In this document: in pieces, positions 10,297 through 23,600 of the stretch
Layout: each line of letters begins with the position of its first letter
Numbering within the stretch: the stretch's first letter is position 1
DNA from: Eutreptiella sp. 'Long Island Sound 2002'
Taxonomy: Eukaryota; Euglenozoa; Euglenophyceae; Eutreptiales; Eutreptiaceae
Direction: 5' to 3'
Assembly: GCA_964036045.1 (NCBI GenBank)
Contig: CAXIWF010000046.1
Location: 1-64,000, forward strand
DNA: 64,000 bases
Translations under genes and position numbers: made by a program
The notes under the pieces: model-generated
Told to the model about the DNA's origin: nothing
Seen by the model: the letters and a program-made list of their open reading frames with translations, nothing else
The model's database searches: none

Positions 10297-11120
10297 TACT
10301 ATGTAGGGGGTAGCGCTAGCATTGATGCAACGGGTAACACTTTTGAAGAGGTGGGTGCCTTTCCTTGTGGCGTCGCGCCATATGCAGGGTATGAGTCTGT
10401 TGTTTTTAAACCCAAGTTGGTTTTAGACAGCACTACTCACCAGAAAGGTTCAGCATAATTACCAGGTTAGTACTATATATTGCGCAAGGCTTGTGAGCAG
10501 TGCATTGCTCACCACAAATACATTGGATATAATCTGGTATACGCGTGCATCATCATTGATACGGATGATACGGATATCATCGCGTATAAAGCAATTTTGG
10601 GGATCTTTATCAAACCAGTATAACCACTGATGTATTTCTGCTGTGGTTACGAGTATGATATCGTGGTTGATACGAGTAGCCATTCTGCTGCTGACATCGG
10701 ATAAATTTTATCCGATGCCAGCAGAATCATGGGCGGAAACAGGTCTACCAGTATTTAGGCTAAATTTAGTCTTTTTTTAGTTTTCTTCTGAATATATTTC
10801 AGTTTTTATTGAGAAAGCTTTTCAGTTTTCAAGCCGTTACGGCGGACGTCATAACGTCTCGGCCCAAAAGGGTGATGATAAAAGATTTCAGCACAAGGTT
10901 CCCACAGCTGTCCTCAGTTGTTTCTTGGTTTATTGGTAAATTTACTTAAATTTACTTTGAGAGCACATCAACCTCTTGGGATAAATAAATATTCTGAAGT
11001 AGTCTGACGATTATTTTGATTCGTGCCATTCATTTTTTGGGAATTCGACTCTTACGTTTGATCAAAGTCTCTATTGCCCGAGTAAATTAGTTTAAGCTCT
11101 AGAAACCAGGGGAAAGTGCG
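10297..11120. promoter_or_regulatory. divergent intergenic region
   Basis: Head-to-head spacer between the ATP-grasp and CFAP97 genes. It carries TACGAGT at 10648-10654 and 10671-10677 and an almost perfect palindrome at 10682-10727. A 74-codon minus frame (10459-10683) looks like chance. Confidence 0.5.
10682..10727. repeat. 46-bp near-perfect palindrome
   Basis: The arms attctgctgctgacatcgg... and ...ccgatgccagcagaat are reverse complements except for a three-base length difference and one mismatch, with almost no loop. It lies 5 bp from a TACGAGT site in the divergent promoter region. Function unknown. Confidence 0.6.
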
Positions 11121-14100
11121 ATGAAGGCATTGGAAAATCGGACAATATTCAGTAGTAATTTTGATGTAAGAACTTATGTCTTTTATATTTGTTCTTATAC
11201 CCTTAGATCCAGACTTATTCGCTCTTTTGCCCCAAACTTTTTCTTTTTTTTGTTTTCTCTGCAGCATGGCAAGAAGTTCAAAGAGCATAAAGACAGATTG
11301 CGCTCTATTCGTGGAGTCATTGATATGAAACCACCTAGTTCCATTTCTACAAGATGCACAAGTCCAAGCAAGCTAATTATCGCAAAGAATGGTACTTTTA
11401 TAAATCAATAACTTAAAGCTTACATGTCTGTTTATCTACCTTATTGCCTGCTTAACTTACCGTGTTATCCTTGAAATACCTGGAACTCTACTGCCGGAAA
11501 ATACAGCTGAACGCGAGCGCATCAATAAAGAGAATTTGGCTCTCGCTCGCAAGATTTTCGGGATCATGGAAGGAAATGGTGAAATCACGGATATTGTAAA
11601 TGACACCAGACATACTGACAACCATCCAGGTACCATGAACTTTCGCCGCAGATTACGCGAAGCCCAGCAGATTCACGCTCGAAATATGCTTCTAGCTGCT
11701 AGGCTAGATACAGTGAAGCCTTACTATCATATGGCGGATATTTCAGTGGTGAAACCTATTAAAAAGAAGAAACCAGTCTCCCGAAGGGCTGCTGCGAAAA
11801 GGAAAGGTCGACTGGCCAAGGAGTTGGAGCTAGTTTTGAAAGGAGAGCAAGGTGCCGCAGACGAGGGAGAGTTCGATGCGGGGTACAGCCCACGCTCCGA
11901 TATAGGTGGTTACACCAGCAACTTTAAATTTGCTGACGCAGCCTCTGCTTCATCTGCTGAGCACAGCCACTCAGCTCGAAAGGCGATGGCCTCGGCAGAG
12001 AACCCTGTAAGTGGTAGGTCTTCTCGTGGCCGCGGGGGAGGCAGCGGTGGAGGCGGTAAAGCCAGTAATGTTCTGCTCGAGTATACCAAGGTGCAGGATG
12101 GCCGCGTGCTGGATGTGGCAGTACTAAAAGAGCCGTTTCGCGACCGTTACGCCATCTTTGGTATCGATGTAGATGATGGGCAGCGATACGAGTTGCGCTT
12201 GAGCTCTGACGAAGTGTCCAGCATCCTGGACGGGGACATCCTGGTCACATCAGTGGACAATATTGAAGTGTGGATGGCTCTGCTGAACAAGATCCACTTG
12301 CGAAAAGTTGGCACCTTTGCGAAGCTTCCCATGACCCCAGCAGAGTTAGACCGGGCCACTGCTGAATCCACGGGTGGATATCCGGGATTCAAAAGTAACA
12401 ACAATCACGGTGGCGTCGAGCGGCTAGGCTATAACCTTGGGGGAAAGCCTTTTCAAGCAGCTGGTGTAGAAACTGGTGAGGGCGCAGCGGAGTTGCAAGG
12501 CATGGTACCCATGGCGCCTCTGGGACAGCGTCCTAGTGGAGAACGTCCCATGAGCAGAAACCATTCCAGTGGGCAGGGGCGTCCTGGTGGGCCTTCATCT
12601 GCTGCGCGCCCGCACTCGAACCGCAAAAACATGTCAGATGGAGATGACGCGATGATCATGGACGATCCTTTGAATCCTGCAGGGGGTTATTATGGGGCCG
12701 ACCCCAGCAGCAACGGTAGTAGAGAAGGCTCAGCCACAGGCGGCGATGCGGGCAGAGGTGGAGGCATGGAGATTCCTATAATTCACTCCGCTATTCCGGA
12801 ACATGGCAATCTACCCCTTCACAGTGAGGATGAGGAGGCATCATCATCACACTCACCGTCTTCGAAATCACCACGTGGTGGTGGTGAAAAATTTGTTGCT
12901 GTCAAGCCGGTGAGTATATGCTGAATATCAAATGGAGAAGCATTTGACGATCACTATATTCAACATTTCCTATCTCGTCATCTGCCTATTTTTTCCCAGC
13001 TCACTGTCCAAAATTATTCTGCTTCATTTTTCATCCCATACGGGGTTTACTATCTTCTTATTGGTCATATGTATCTGCTCTGTTTTCTGATTATTTGATG
13101 TTGCATTGCTACACAAAATTGAGCAGAAAGCTCCCCGTGGACTCAAATCAGGTGGACGTGGTGGTGGTATGAAGCAACAGCAGCCGTACAAAGCTGCTAC
13201 CCCCATTCCCCCCGCTACTATTAAGAGGGACTACGCCCTGGCACCCGGAAGGCGCGCCTCTAAGCTCACTGCTCCTGCTGCCGCCGCCGCTGCTCCTGCT
13301 GGCCCTGCTGCTGGAAGTGGGAAACATCGCCCGAAACCACCGGCGGGGTCTACTGCCGCCGCCGCTGCTGCAGGAGTTACATCATCTGCTTCTGGAAAGC
13401 AGGGAAAGTCCCTGCGTAATAGAGCTGGCAGTGTCGGGGGTGGTGGTGGTGGCAGCAGCAAATCAGGCAAAAAGAGCAAGAATGCAGCAGCCTCTGCCAG
13501 TGTTGATGTCAATGTAGAGGATGCAACTGGTGGGGCTCCGCCTGCTGCTGCTAGCGCTGGCCCATCGATCGATTCACACAGCATGATAGAAGACGCGCAG
13601 CTAATTGCGAGCGTCACCACCACGGATGCAATGGAAAGTGCTGTCGCTAATGTTGGCAAAGCTCAGCAGGGAGATCGGAAGCTTGACGGTGATGGTGCTG
13701 AGCACGCCGCAGAAAAGGCAGGGAAACTGTCCAGGAAGGGATCTGGAGCCCAGGTACATGGGGCACAAGAGGGCCAACAGGAGACAATGCATCTTGGACG
13801 CCGCCTGGAGGACGAAGAGGAGAGTAGTGTGACAGTGCGGCCTGACGAAGCTGCTCGGACCGACAGGCGGGCTGGCGCAGGTGCTGCAGATGCTGATGCT
13901 GATGTTGTGGCTGATACGGTAGCTGATACAATGGATACTAGTGGCGAAGATATCTACGAAGAGAAAGAGGCAGTGGTGGTTAATGGCACTACTGCAAAAA
14001 CAACAGGTGGTGAGCAAGCTAGGGCAGAGGAAATCATCTCCGCTGCGGACGCCACTTCTGCAGCACAAGAAATAGATGAAGATCAAATCGAACAACTAGC

Positions 14101-14248
14101 CTTGAAAGTGCTTGCAATGGCGAAAGACAACGATCATCTTGCTGAAGCTCCGAATAAAGATTCAGGTATTGTGGGGAGGGCAGAATCTACTGAGGATGGT
14201 GCTGATTATGCTAATGATTTTGAGTCTGCGGGAGCTGGTGACGATTAA
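11121..14248 (+). CDS. CFAP97/Hemingway-domain protein with long disordered tail
   Basis: Four exons, 11121-11165, 11265-11391, 11507-12909 and 13127-14248 (the last acceptor could be 3 bp earlier), splice in frame to about 898 residues. Residues about 16-110 show the CFAP97 pattern: HGKKFKEHKDRLRSIRG..ID.KPP, then AERERINKENLALARKIFGI, and later the block RLREAQQIHARNMLLAARL. Proteins with this domain are associated with cilia and flagella, so the organism probably makes a flagellate stage. A second globular block, about residues 240-310 (LLEYTKVQDGRVLDVAVLKE...), is not recognised. The rest is Gly/Ser/Ala-rich and probably disordered, with several runs of Ala and Gly from GCN/GGN repeats. 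Confidence 0.75.
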
Positions 14249-15186
14249 TCAGCTTCTGCATCACCAAATAATACAATACCAAACGTAGTAAATTATCAAA
14301 TAGCTTTTGCACTATATAATAGCAGCCTGTTGTTACTTTTGTAGTGTGTTGGATGTACATATTAAGATTAGTTTCGGTATGGAATTCTCACTGTTATTTT
14401 GAAGTAAAGTAATTTCAAGTTTCACTTCCGCATTTTATATTTAAAAAGGGTTGGTTGCTACTATGATACCAAGTAATGTACCGGGTACCCTGCTGGTACT
14501 TCTTATGGGCAGAATAATTCTTGTGCACGTACTACACAGATTATACTATCATTGCGTTTTCGCCATCACCTAATACATAACAAACAAAACAAAGCTCAGT
14601 ATGACGGTGGTGATGTATCTATCTCTCAATACGCGCTTTTCTGAGTACAGTGCCAAAGTAGTTGTTCACTCGCTATACTTTGGGTTTGGTGCAGTACATC
14701 CTATTCAAGTTAATGATAATATTCGGACGAATATTATCATTATAAGACAAGAAAATGATAGACGTTCATGGTTAAAAAACCTCGCTTGGCATTGGAACAT
14801 ATTTATTGCAATTAATAAGTTGGTGACATAATAAGACTCCCGGAAAAAGCTGCATTTGTCAAAGAGAGTGACCTTGCTGAACTATATATCATTTCCCGCA
14901 GGGAGCTGCATCAGCACAAAATAGTGAAAAGAGATATCCAGAGGGGTTAAGCTTGAGCAGCGAGCATCATAGTCTGTTCATGGTGCATTTAGTCCGGTGC
15001 CTACTCGACCGCCTCTGCAGCGAAATACACTGATAGTACTAGTGATATAATGCACTAGTGACTGAAGAAACAACATCCGTCACAGCAATCCCAGCAGTAA
15101 GGTGTTATGAATTAACTCGCCCACACTACCACCACCACCACTCCCCCACGCCCACAACCCTACGTACTAGGAATGCTCCATGACCA
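14249..15186. other. convergent intergenic region
   Basis: Tail-to-tail spacer between the CFAP97 and SLC4 genes. It is AT-rich near the left and contains an unsupported 76-codon plus frame at 14601. No repeat, RNA gene or TACGAGT site is seen. Confidence 0.5.
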
Positions 15187-17095
15187 TCAGTCCAGCTCTC
15201 CATCCAGCTCCTCTAGTTCCACCTTTGAGAAGACGCCCTTCTTCTCCAGCAGCGTTCTGACCGGCCCCAGCAGCCCAATGAGGGCGGGGAACAGCACGCC
15301 CACGCGGGTGCCCTTCACGTAGAACATACCCGCCAGCAACGCCAGTTGTATGCCCGTGAAGAGCTTTGTTTTCTTCAAGCCAACACGCATGAGCCAGTTG
15401 CTGCGAGGCGCATCTCGCGAGTCCGTGATGAAGAGCTTAGCGCGCTCCCACAGTTCAGTCTTGTTGATGCTGGAAGTGCCCAAGTAGAGGAATAGGCCCG
15501 TCAGCACCGAGACTGGGACCTGTCGCAGAAGGTGGCGACAGTTCAGTAGCGCTCCTCCGATGAGGGCGTGGATTAGTACACCGGATCCGCGCTGCTCAAG
15601 GGCACCTGTCACTTCCAGAGGATGTTGGCCAGCTGCTGCACCCCCGATGGCAGCGGCGGCTGATGAAGAAACAACACCGTCGAAGTAGCCATCACCATCG
15701 GAGTTAGTACGGTACTTCTGCAGAGAGCGCAGGTGCGCCAGAGAAGGCACAGTCGATGCGACCATCCATGGCATTCCTAGGCAATCGAATAAGAACATCA
15801 TATGATATGAGTACACGCGGCAAAATAGTTATGGGTAAATTGATACATTATGAAAAGAAATTTACAGTGTACCAGAAACAGCGTAGTACATACTGCTTTC
15901 AGTGTTTAGTTTTACCGAGAACAGAGGTTAATGCAGTGATAGCAGCGACGACGAACATATCGAGATGAAACCCAGAACCCTTCTTTAGCTTGTTTTCTTT
16001 GGCTACAACCAGCCGTACGGTGATGTTCTGGTCCATGTATAGAAGGACAAAGGCCGTAAGCGCTGGCAGCAAGCACAACAACTTCACTTGGTTCGATACG
16101 GCAAAGATATCGACTAGCCAAGGACGGCCACTAGTCGTGGAGAGCAATTTTGGAACGGCCAGCATTGGCAGAGCCAAGGAGTATCGCACTTGTGCAAAGC
16201 GAGCCGCAGCTACGCCTGATGCAACACCAATCGTCGGGGCGAAATCTGACACAAGATTGCGCACTTTGCGAGGAAAAAAAGGAGTTTGGCGAAGTTTAGA
16301 TAGAGTGGTAGCCACGGTGAATGTTGTCATTGCGACCAAAAGGGAAATTGTTGCTTGCAATCCCGTGATAGCAGGATTGGTGAATGCACCTGCCAATTCC
16401 TTAACCGCTTCAACAATGAAAATGACTGAGATCAATGCAGAAAAGATATCATCAGTGAACTTGGTCAGATACTCCACAAGGTTTGATAGAGAGAAGAATG
16501 AAGATATGAACAGAAGAAGACTTGACCAAAGCCCTATCCACGCATAAACTGGCAAAAAGGGAATCCCTCGAGCCAAACACATGCTGTACACAACCTTCAG
16601 GAAAGCCAGAAGTGGGCCAGTAATTCCGATAATGGTGATGGGCTGGGCAGAAAAGAGCGCATATATGACTCCACCAATAGCTGTTGCACCGACAGCTTCA
16701 ACTGTCCCCATTGCTCCGCCAGTGGCAATTGCGAGTAGACTTCCAAAGGCAATCGCTGGAGCCAGACACGCGAAAAAGAGGAAGAATGTGCTCGCCAGGG
16801 TTTTAGCATTAAAAGAATCTGTGAAATCAGACGGATAATGCGGTAATTTATTTTTTATATCCCTCGCCAATCCTTTACCAAAAGATTCAGCGATGTCGAC
16901 TTTCTTTCCACTGAGGCGGAATTGGGTCGAATGCCTCAAACTGCTACACGATGACCCAGCAGGATGGGAAATGTGGTGGATTGTTGCTAAAGAATTGAAT
17001 CCATGCTTCGTAACACCGAGCAAATTCGGGCGCGCAAGGAGTTGCAAGGCATAAGCCCCATTAATTACAAACAAAAGTGTGATCAATAGCTTCAT
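15187..17095 (-). CDS. SLC4-family (bicarbonate/anion) transporter with signal peptide
   Basis: Two exons, 15916-17095 and 15187-15776, join across a 139-bp intron in the middle of the family signature, giving TSVLGMPWMVASTVPSLAHL, and encode about 589 residues. The HCO3-transporter core is evident: FGSLLAIATGGAMGTVEA early on, SAQPITIIGITGPLLAF (TM3 region), and the SVLGMPW..A..P.S..H block near the C-terminal third. About 11-13 hydrophobic segments are present. Family members move bicarbonate, usually with Na or in exchange for Cl. An upstream in-frame ATG exists at 17164. I prefer 17095 because it gives a classical signal peptide (MKLLITLLFVINGAYA). A stretch of about 100 polar residues follows before TM1. 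Diatom SLC4 proteins supply CO2-concentrating mechanisms, and a signal peptide would allow routing to a secondary plastid, but that location is inferred. Confidence 0.88.
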
Positions 17096-17673
17096 GACTA
17101 AGCTATTTGGGCGTTTCGGGGGTAACAAATTGATCGGTTGCCTTGCTTTCACGTATCTGAGCACGTCGGCACGTCACGCAACTTTTTTGTTCCCAAACTT
17201 TGGAATAGGCCAAATGTGATATTGCTACTACTGAGCACTTCAAATGTATGTTTTGTACTCGTAATTTACGAGTGCGTAATTTTCTGGAATCCAGCAGGTG
17301 TCTCGTGGTAAGTTACTCAATTTTCAAACAACAAGCAGCAGGCAACCCACAGCAACGGTCGTTCGGTGGATTCCAGCAGGGATTCCTGGGATTCGTAGTT
17401 CCGGCGTCCCGAAAAGTTCAGAAGTTCGGATGTAACGTTCGTACTTCTTGCCAGATTTACTTCTTCCATTCGACTTTCAAGTAAGTTATTCCACTGGAAT
17501 ATTTAAATTTACTGTGGTCCAGCAGGGTATTACTATCCCAGCAGCAGGTCTATATGGTCTATATTATCCTTTGGATCGATCTCTTGCAGAAATTAACTGG
17601 ATCATTCAGTGCTTTTATTATAAAGAACATACTTACTAACAAACTTTAGCGATTCTGTTTTTTTAAGTGTGCT
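17096..17673. promoter_or_regulatory. divergent promoter region with ACTCGTA/TACGAGT palindrome
   Basis: Head-to-head spacer of SLC4 and the HERC1-like giant. At 17257-17273 the heptamer occurs as a 17-bp palindrome, actcgtaatttacgagt (8-bp arms, 1-bp centre). Several cagcagg repeats follow. Small plus frames at 17248 and 17448 look like chance. Confidence 0.5.
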
Positions 17674-20600
17674 ATGAAGGTCCCTGAGAATCTACAGATT
17701 GAGCTTGCTCTGTTGTGGCGCACATTGAGTATAATCAAGAATATCGAAGGCTTGTCCGTAGCATCCTTCTATGAAAAGTTTGTTCCCGTTTTGAAAACAT
17801 TGCCAAAACTATCCTTGAGCCCATACTGGGATGAAGGTATTCCAGGAGAATCAACTAACTCTATTGTGGGGATTCCCAATAATGGAAAAAAGAAGGACGG
17901 TGGCCAACTACCAAAAAAGTCTAATTTCCTATTGGGGATGCCAGAGCTGGACTATCTGAAGCATGAAGATGCTATTGACTTCAAGCATGATCCTCTTCAA
18001 CTTATTCAAAATCTTTATGGTGTCGCAGCCATGTATATTCAAAGTTCTACGACGGTAGATCGGGATATTCTTCTCTCTGCCTGTTTGATCATCGCTATCA
18101 AGAGTGGACGAGCGAGTCTTTTGCTCCATTTTGCTGGCATGCTTGCTTCCCTAAATGATACTGAAGTCGAAATTGATATCGATATTCTTGAAGATATCTG
18201 CAGATGTTTGATCGATGGAGAGAATAAGACAGATACAGAAAATTCTTCCGAGCGGCGTGCAGCGGAGGATTCTCCTTTCGCAGATGCATTAGACGAGCTC
18301 ACCATGGGTAACAACTCGCCTCCCTTGGCGGCGGAACTAGTCGAGATAAATCAGCCTTGCTTCAGTGGGGTGGATAATACTAATCTTCGCTCACGATATG
18401 CAACTGCAAGCTCTGATGGCATTTTGCTGACTTTCGGCAAAGCTGATCATGGTATGGCCTGGTAAATTGAAGCTTATATCATGCCTGTCCGCTAAAAATA
18501 TTTCTATCAGTATTATATGCACCTCTTGTTACATCAATTACTCGCCGTGTCACTATTAATCTAAATCTACACGTTGCTGCTCGGGGCTCGGTTTAATTTT
18601 TCTTTGGCCCGTTTACAGGCAAGCTGGGGCACGGCGATGTGCAGTTGCATCGTTTGGTGCCCACAGTGGTGGAGGCTTTACAGGAGGTTGATATTGCAAA
18701 GATGAGCTCCATGAGCACCTATGCGGTGGCGATCGACCAGCAGGGAGCTGTCTATGTATGGGGCAGTGGCGGTTCAGCTGGTGTAGCGCATAGTACCAAG
18801 ACTGATGTGCTTCCGCAGGTGTTAGAGGCGCTACCGACGCAAGCCCGCGTTATCGACGTCTCTTGTGGCCTGGGTCATGCGTTGTTTCTTCTCGAGAATG
18901 GTAGGGTCTACTCGTGGGGAAATGGGGGCAATGGTCGGCTAGGCCTTGGAGATTTACTCGACCGTACAGAGGCATGCCCAGTAGCGACTCTCAACAACGA
19001 GGTTGTAGTTTCCGTGCAGTGTGGAGCTTCACATAGTCTAGCACTGACAGAAGCAGGATCTGTATACAGCTGGGGCAAGAACACGCAAGGCCAGTGCGGG
19101 CATGGCACAGCTGATGACACCGTTCGACCTCAACTTGTACGGAAATTCGATGTGGAAGAAATCAAAATCCAGCGGCTTGCAGCTGGGTGGGAGCACTCCG
19201 TTGCACTAACCATCGAGGGGAGGCTTTATAGCTGGGGCTGCGGCTATAAGGACAGTCGTCGAGGAGTTATTCCCCCCGTGCTGGGGCTGGGGCACAATGA
19301 GTGTCGAATGACTCCGGAGCTTATTTCTTCCATCGACAGTGTTAAAATAACCAATATCACCTGCGGGTGGGACCACTGCCTCGCACTTGATGACAGTGGG
19401 AAAATCCTGAGTTGGGGCAGTGGGCAGAACGGTAAGCTCGGCCAGGGCAGTGAGGATAACATATCTATCCCCTGCTACTTGCCTGCAGTGGAGCACTTAA
19501 AGTTTGTGCACATTTCAGCTGGGTGTGAGCACAGTGCTGCTTTTACAGACGATGGAGCAGTGTACTCTTGGGGCCATGGTGACGGTGGTCGGCTTGGGCA
19601 TGGAAACAACGCCCAATGCTTTGCACCTACGAAAGTCGAGACGGTGGATGTCATGAACGTTAGGTAATAATGATTCACACTCATCGCACGATAATGCTTT
19701 ATGAAATGCCGATTTTTTATAATAAACTTTCTGCTGATTCGATATTTTGTCACCGCTATCAAATGCAGTGAGATTGCTCTCTACGAGCGTCTTTCGATTT
19801 TGCTCAATATTTTTGACGATACATTAATAATTCGTTTTTTTCCTTTTGTCCTGTGTTTCGCAAAGTCCAAAGCACATTCACTGCGGCGACAAGTTCACGA
19901 TGATACTGGTCCAACCGATGGCAGATGCATACACTGCAAGCAATGGAGCAACTGCTGCGAGATTCAATGCTGCATCCACGTCCCGGCACGTGCAGTCTGC
20001 ATCGCTCGACGGTGTTCCCGATGGGGCTCGTGCTCGCACTGAAGGGGTTGCGTCGCAGTCAATGCTGCCCCCACCTACGCAAACATCGACAGCATTCTTT
20101 ACTGAAATGGACCGGTTAATCGCAGACAAGTTTGCCTTAGATTTTGGCAAAGGCAGCAATCATGCAGGTATAGATTCGGAAAGTGCTGCACAAAAAGGAG
20201 CCAACGCTTTTGCCTCCGTTGCTGAAGCAAAGAATACACCAAGTGACATCGCTCAAGAGTTTTCAGCTGCATTGGCGTGCTTTGCTGATGAAGATGGTGA
20301 TGACGATGTTAAAGTGATAGATCTGGCTTCTGATGAGGCTGTTGATCGATCCATGCAGACCGTGGCGACTGCAGTGGATGCTGAAAATGGTCGACACAGC
20401 GTGCAGGGTAAGGCTGGAGGAGACACTAATCATCAGCAAGGTCAACAGTGCAAGAAACTGCTGAAGTACTTGCTGTACCTCATGGCGAGAGCCTCCGTCA
20501 CCACACGCCCTGGCTCGGTCGCCCGCAGTCTACCTCGTGCATCTCTGACTACCACAGCTTCCCGAAATCCCTCGGCAGCAAAAGCCTACGACCTTTCCAA

Positions 20601-23600
20601 GGCATCTACGCTGCAGCTTTTTGCTCCACCCCGCCGCATAGGCATCGTGACGTCAGATGCGAGCGCCCTGCTGCAAGGAGGCTCCGGCCAACCTTCTTAC
20701 GGCCTGGATCGGCACTACTCCGTTGAATGTGCGGACAGCACATTCACTAATATTTCGACCATGTTAAAAGGGTCACTCCTTCAGTTTTGTTCTGGTTTAG
20801 AAACACTGACTCGTAATGATTACCGCCGTCAGTTGTCAGGCATCAGTCTCGATTCGCATGACAAGCCTATTAATCTGGACGACTCGCTCGCGAGTGTATC
20901 TGCTGTTCAGTTGGCGATGGGTGGTGAAGACACCCTAAACAACACAGTTACCAGTGAAATGCTGCGTCAGTCTCAGAATGTCGATACGACTGGCATGATG
21001 AGTGGCACTGTCAATGGTGATGCCAAAACTCAATCTGACATGCTCTTTTCTACCAGCAGATCATCCACGCAGCAGACTGCTCTGGATGTCATCGATAACT
21101 TCGAGATACTGCACAGTCTCTTGATGGTACTAACAGCCAACCTTGAGGTGTTCTCCGAGCAGGTTAGTTCATTCAGCAGCGTGCTAGAGGATGAGGACGA
21201 GATCTCCAAAGTAACTCCCAGCAAGCTCCAAGACTGGCGCAAAATCCAAAGGGAAATGGCCTGGCACCTGAATATTACCTCAGATGGAAATGGTGGATTT
21301 GAATACAATGGGACCGAACTGAAGCTGTGGAATGATAGTGGCGGAGACAGTGACTTGCATCATTTTGGGGATGACGATGGTGATGACGACGATGATGATG
21401 ATGATGTGGATCTAGATACAGAAGCAGATGCTGACGAGGAGGACGATGATCTGGGAGGGCTCGCGGCGGCGCTGCAGGCTGCGGACGCTGAGTTGGATCA
21501 TAGTGCTGATGACTCTGAGAACGAGGAGCGTCATATTATGCGTATGATTGAGTCGCATCAGCAGTACCAAGAGCAGCAGCAGCAACAGCGGGAAAGTGAA
21601 TCTCAGCATCAGCAGCAGCTGAACCATCATTTGCTTCGCAGTGAAGACAGCCAAGATCAGCAGCAGTGTGATTATAGCACTGGTGATGGTGATCAACACC
21701 AGCAGCAGGACCACAGTGATGCTTACCAAGATGAGAAGTCTTCTGCTGAAGGGGACTATGGCTATGATCATGATAGCGCTGACGAAGAGAGCTTCTACTC
21801 TAGAAGCGATTATCATCAGTTGAACTCGTCGTATGAAAGCCATTTCCAACAGCAGCAGCGACGTGGTGATATTGTCAGTGGGGTTACTGAGTCCCCACGA
21901 AACAGTAGGGGTGGAGCAGGGGCAGACCAGAATGCCGCTGAAGATTCACAGACTGGTCATGGCGCCGGGGTTGGAGCTGAGGCAGGGACAGGGGTCAGTA
22001 TGGCATTCAGAGGAGTGCCCCGTAGCTCACAGGCATCCGCCACCCCACCCCTGCCTTTGTCTGCAGTGCATGGTCCTGTCGCACAGGCTGGGGTTAGTCA
22101 GCATGCCGATGATCTCTCCTCTAGTCGATATCATGACAATTTGGACGAGTCGATGCGAACAGGTGACCTCGATGGTGATGGTGATGGTGAAGGGGACTCA
22201 TCTGCTGACTGGGGTGGGTCGACTCGTGGGGATAACATGCACTACGATCGAAGCGGCGGTCGCTCAGGCACGCAGTCGCCGGCTCTCTCTTTCGATAGCC
22301 TCGGGCACACCATGGATGATGACCGAGAACATGTCGATGATTACCACAGCGTGGTCACGCGAGATACCTATAGGAGTGGAGATATGGATTACCGTCGCAC
22401 CGAGCACGAGCGCTACGGTAGAGAACTGAACGCTAACCGAAGCGGTGATGGGCGTCACGACGACAGGAGGAGGGGGAGATGGCGATGGTGAGGATGAAAC
22501 AGACGGTGGCAGAAATGACGACGACGACGAGTCTCATAATGATCTGAATCTAGGAGATGATATGGATCAGTTCTACAATGACCAGGAGAGTATCGAGATG
22601 CAACGCGCTATCATATCAAGCGTAGTGGGAGGTCATTCTGCACCTTCGTCTGATCCATTGAAGGAGATGACGAACCTTCCCCTGGGGCGAACCGCCATGA
22701 GTTCTTTGGAAGGGGTGGGGCTATCAACTCCCAACGGCAGTGATAAGAACGCCAAGATCCCTCGTATACGGGACATGATCAACTCCATGGCATCACAGTG
22801 TTATTTAGCTCTCGAGGCATTGAGTGACATTGATAACGTGTTTGGAAGCAAAAGTGGAGATCAAGAGGGAGCCTCGCAGACACTGCCAACAGCGGCTGAG
22901 AGAACCAAAATGAAAGAGCAGCAGCAGCAGGGGGAGCAAGAGCAGAAGCAACAGCAACTTGTCGAGCATACGCCTTCACCTATTTCAGCGGCAATTACAG
23001 CGCAGTCCCAAGCTATCCAGGCCGCTTTCCATCTATGGGAGGCTGCTCAGGTGGTGACAGCGAGAGGTACTGCAGCACTGTACTCGCACGACGAACAACG
23101 CACTGTGCTATGCCAGGTCATCCGTTCACCCTCCGCCTTCCTGTACATCGTACCGGGCATCATAAACGGGTTCAATGACCAGGGCAAGCTCTGTGGCTTG
23201 ATCCATGCAATTATGCCAGAAGACGATAGGTTTATGGCCCCAAATGGCCCAGCTTATTTGAAAGAGTATGTCCGAGCTGATTACCTCAATCTCTCAGATG
23301 TTGAGCAGCTAATGCAATTCATCAATAAGCACATCCGAGCGTGTGCTGATGTGCATTCGCCTCTTACTATTCCCGAAGAGAAACTTCGATTTGCTTCGTC
23401 AGAAGGAGTTAATGGTAGTACTGGCGGTGCTGCCGCGCGCGACATTGAGCTTCTGAAGATGAAGCTTTGGGTGGGTGAGTACTTTTCGGTCAAAATGTTT
23501 GAAAGCATCAGTGCAGCACTGATGAAGCTATCCGGAGCTGTGATGGGGGTTTTATTCGAGAGAATTTTGCAACTCGGTCCAGACTTTCGGGCGTTAGGGT

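Noticed and set aside
10459-10683. 74-codon minus-strand frame
   Set aside because: It lies in a promoter-type spacer, overlaps regulatory repeats and resembles no family.
14601-14831. 76-codon plus-strand frame between two gene ends
   Set aside because: It is AT-rich, has no recognisable pattern and lies in a convergent spacer.
17248-17639. Plus-strand frames before the giant gene
   Set aside because: They lie in the divergent promoter region, out of frame with the RCC1 exon, with no supporting motif.
22440-22500. Short intron or programmed frameshift in the giant gene
   Set aside because: No donor and acceptor pair restores the frame. The direction of shift is opposite at 26310, and similar breaks sit at or beside G/C runs in other genes, so indel error is simpler.
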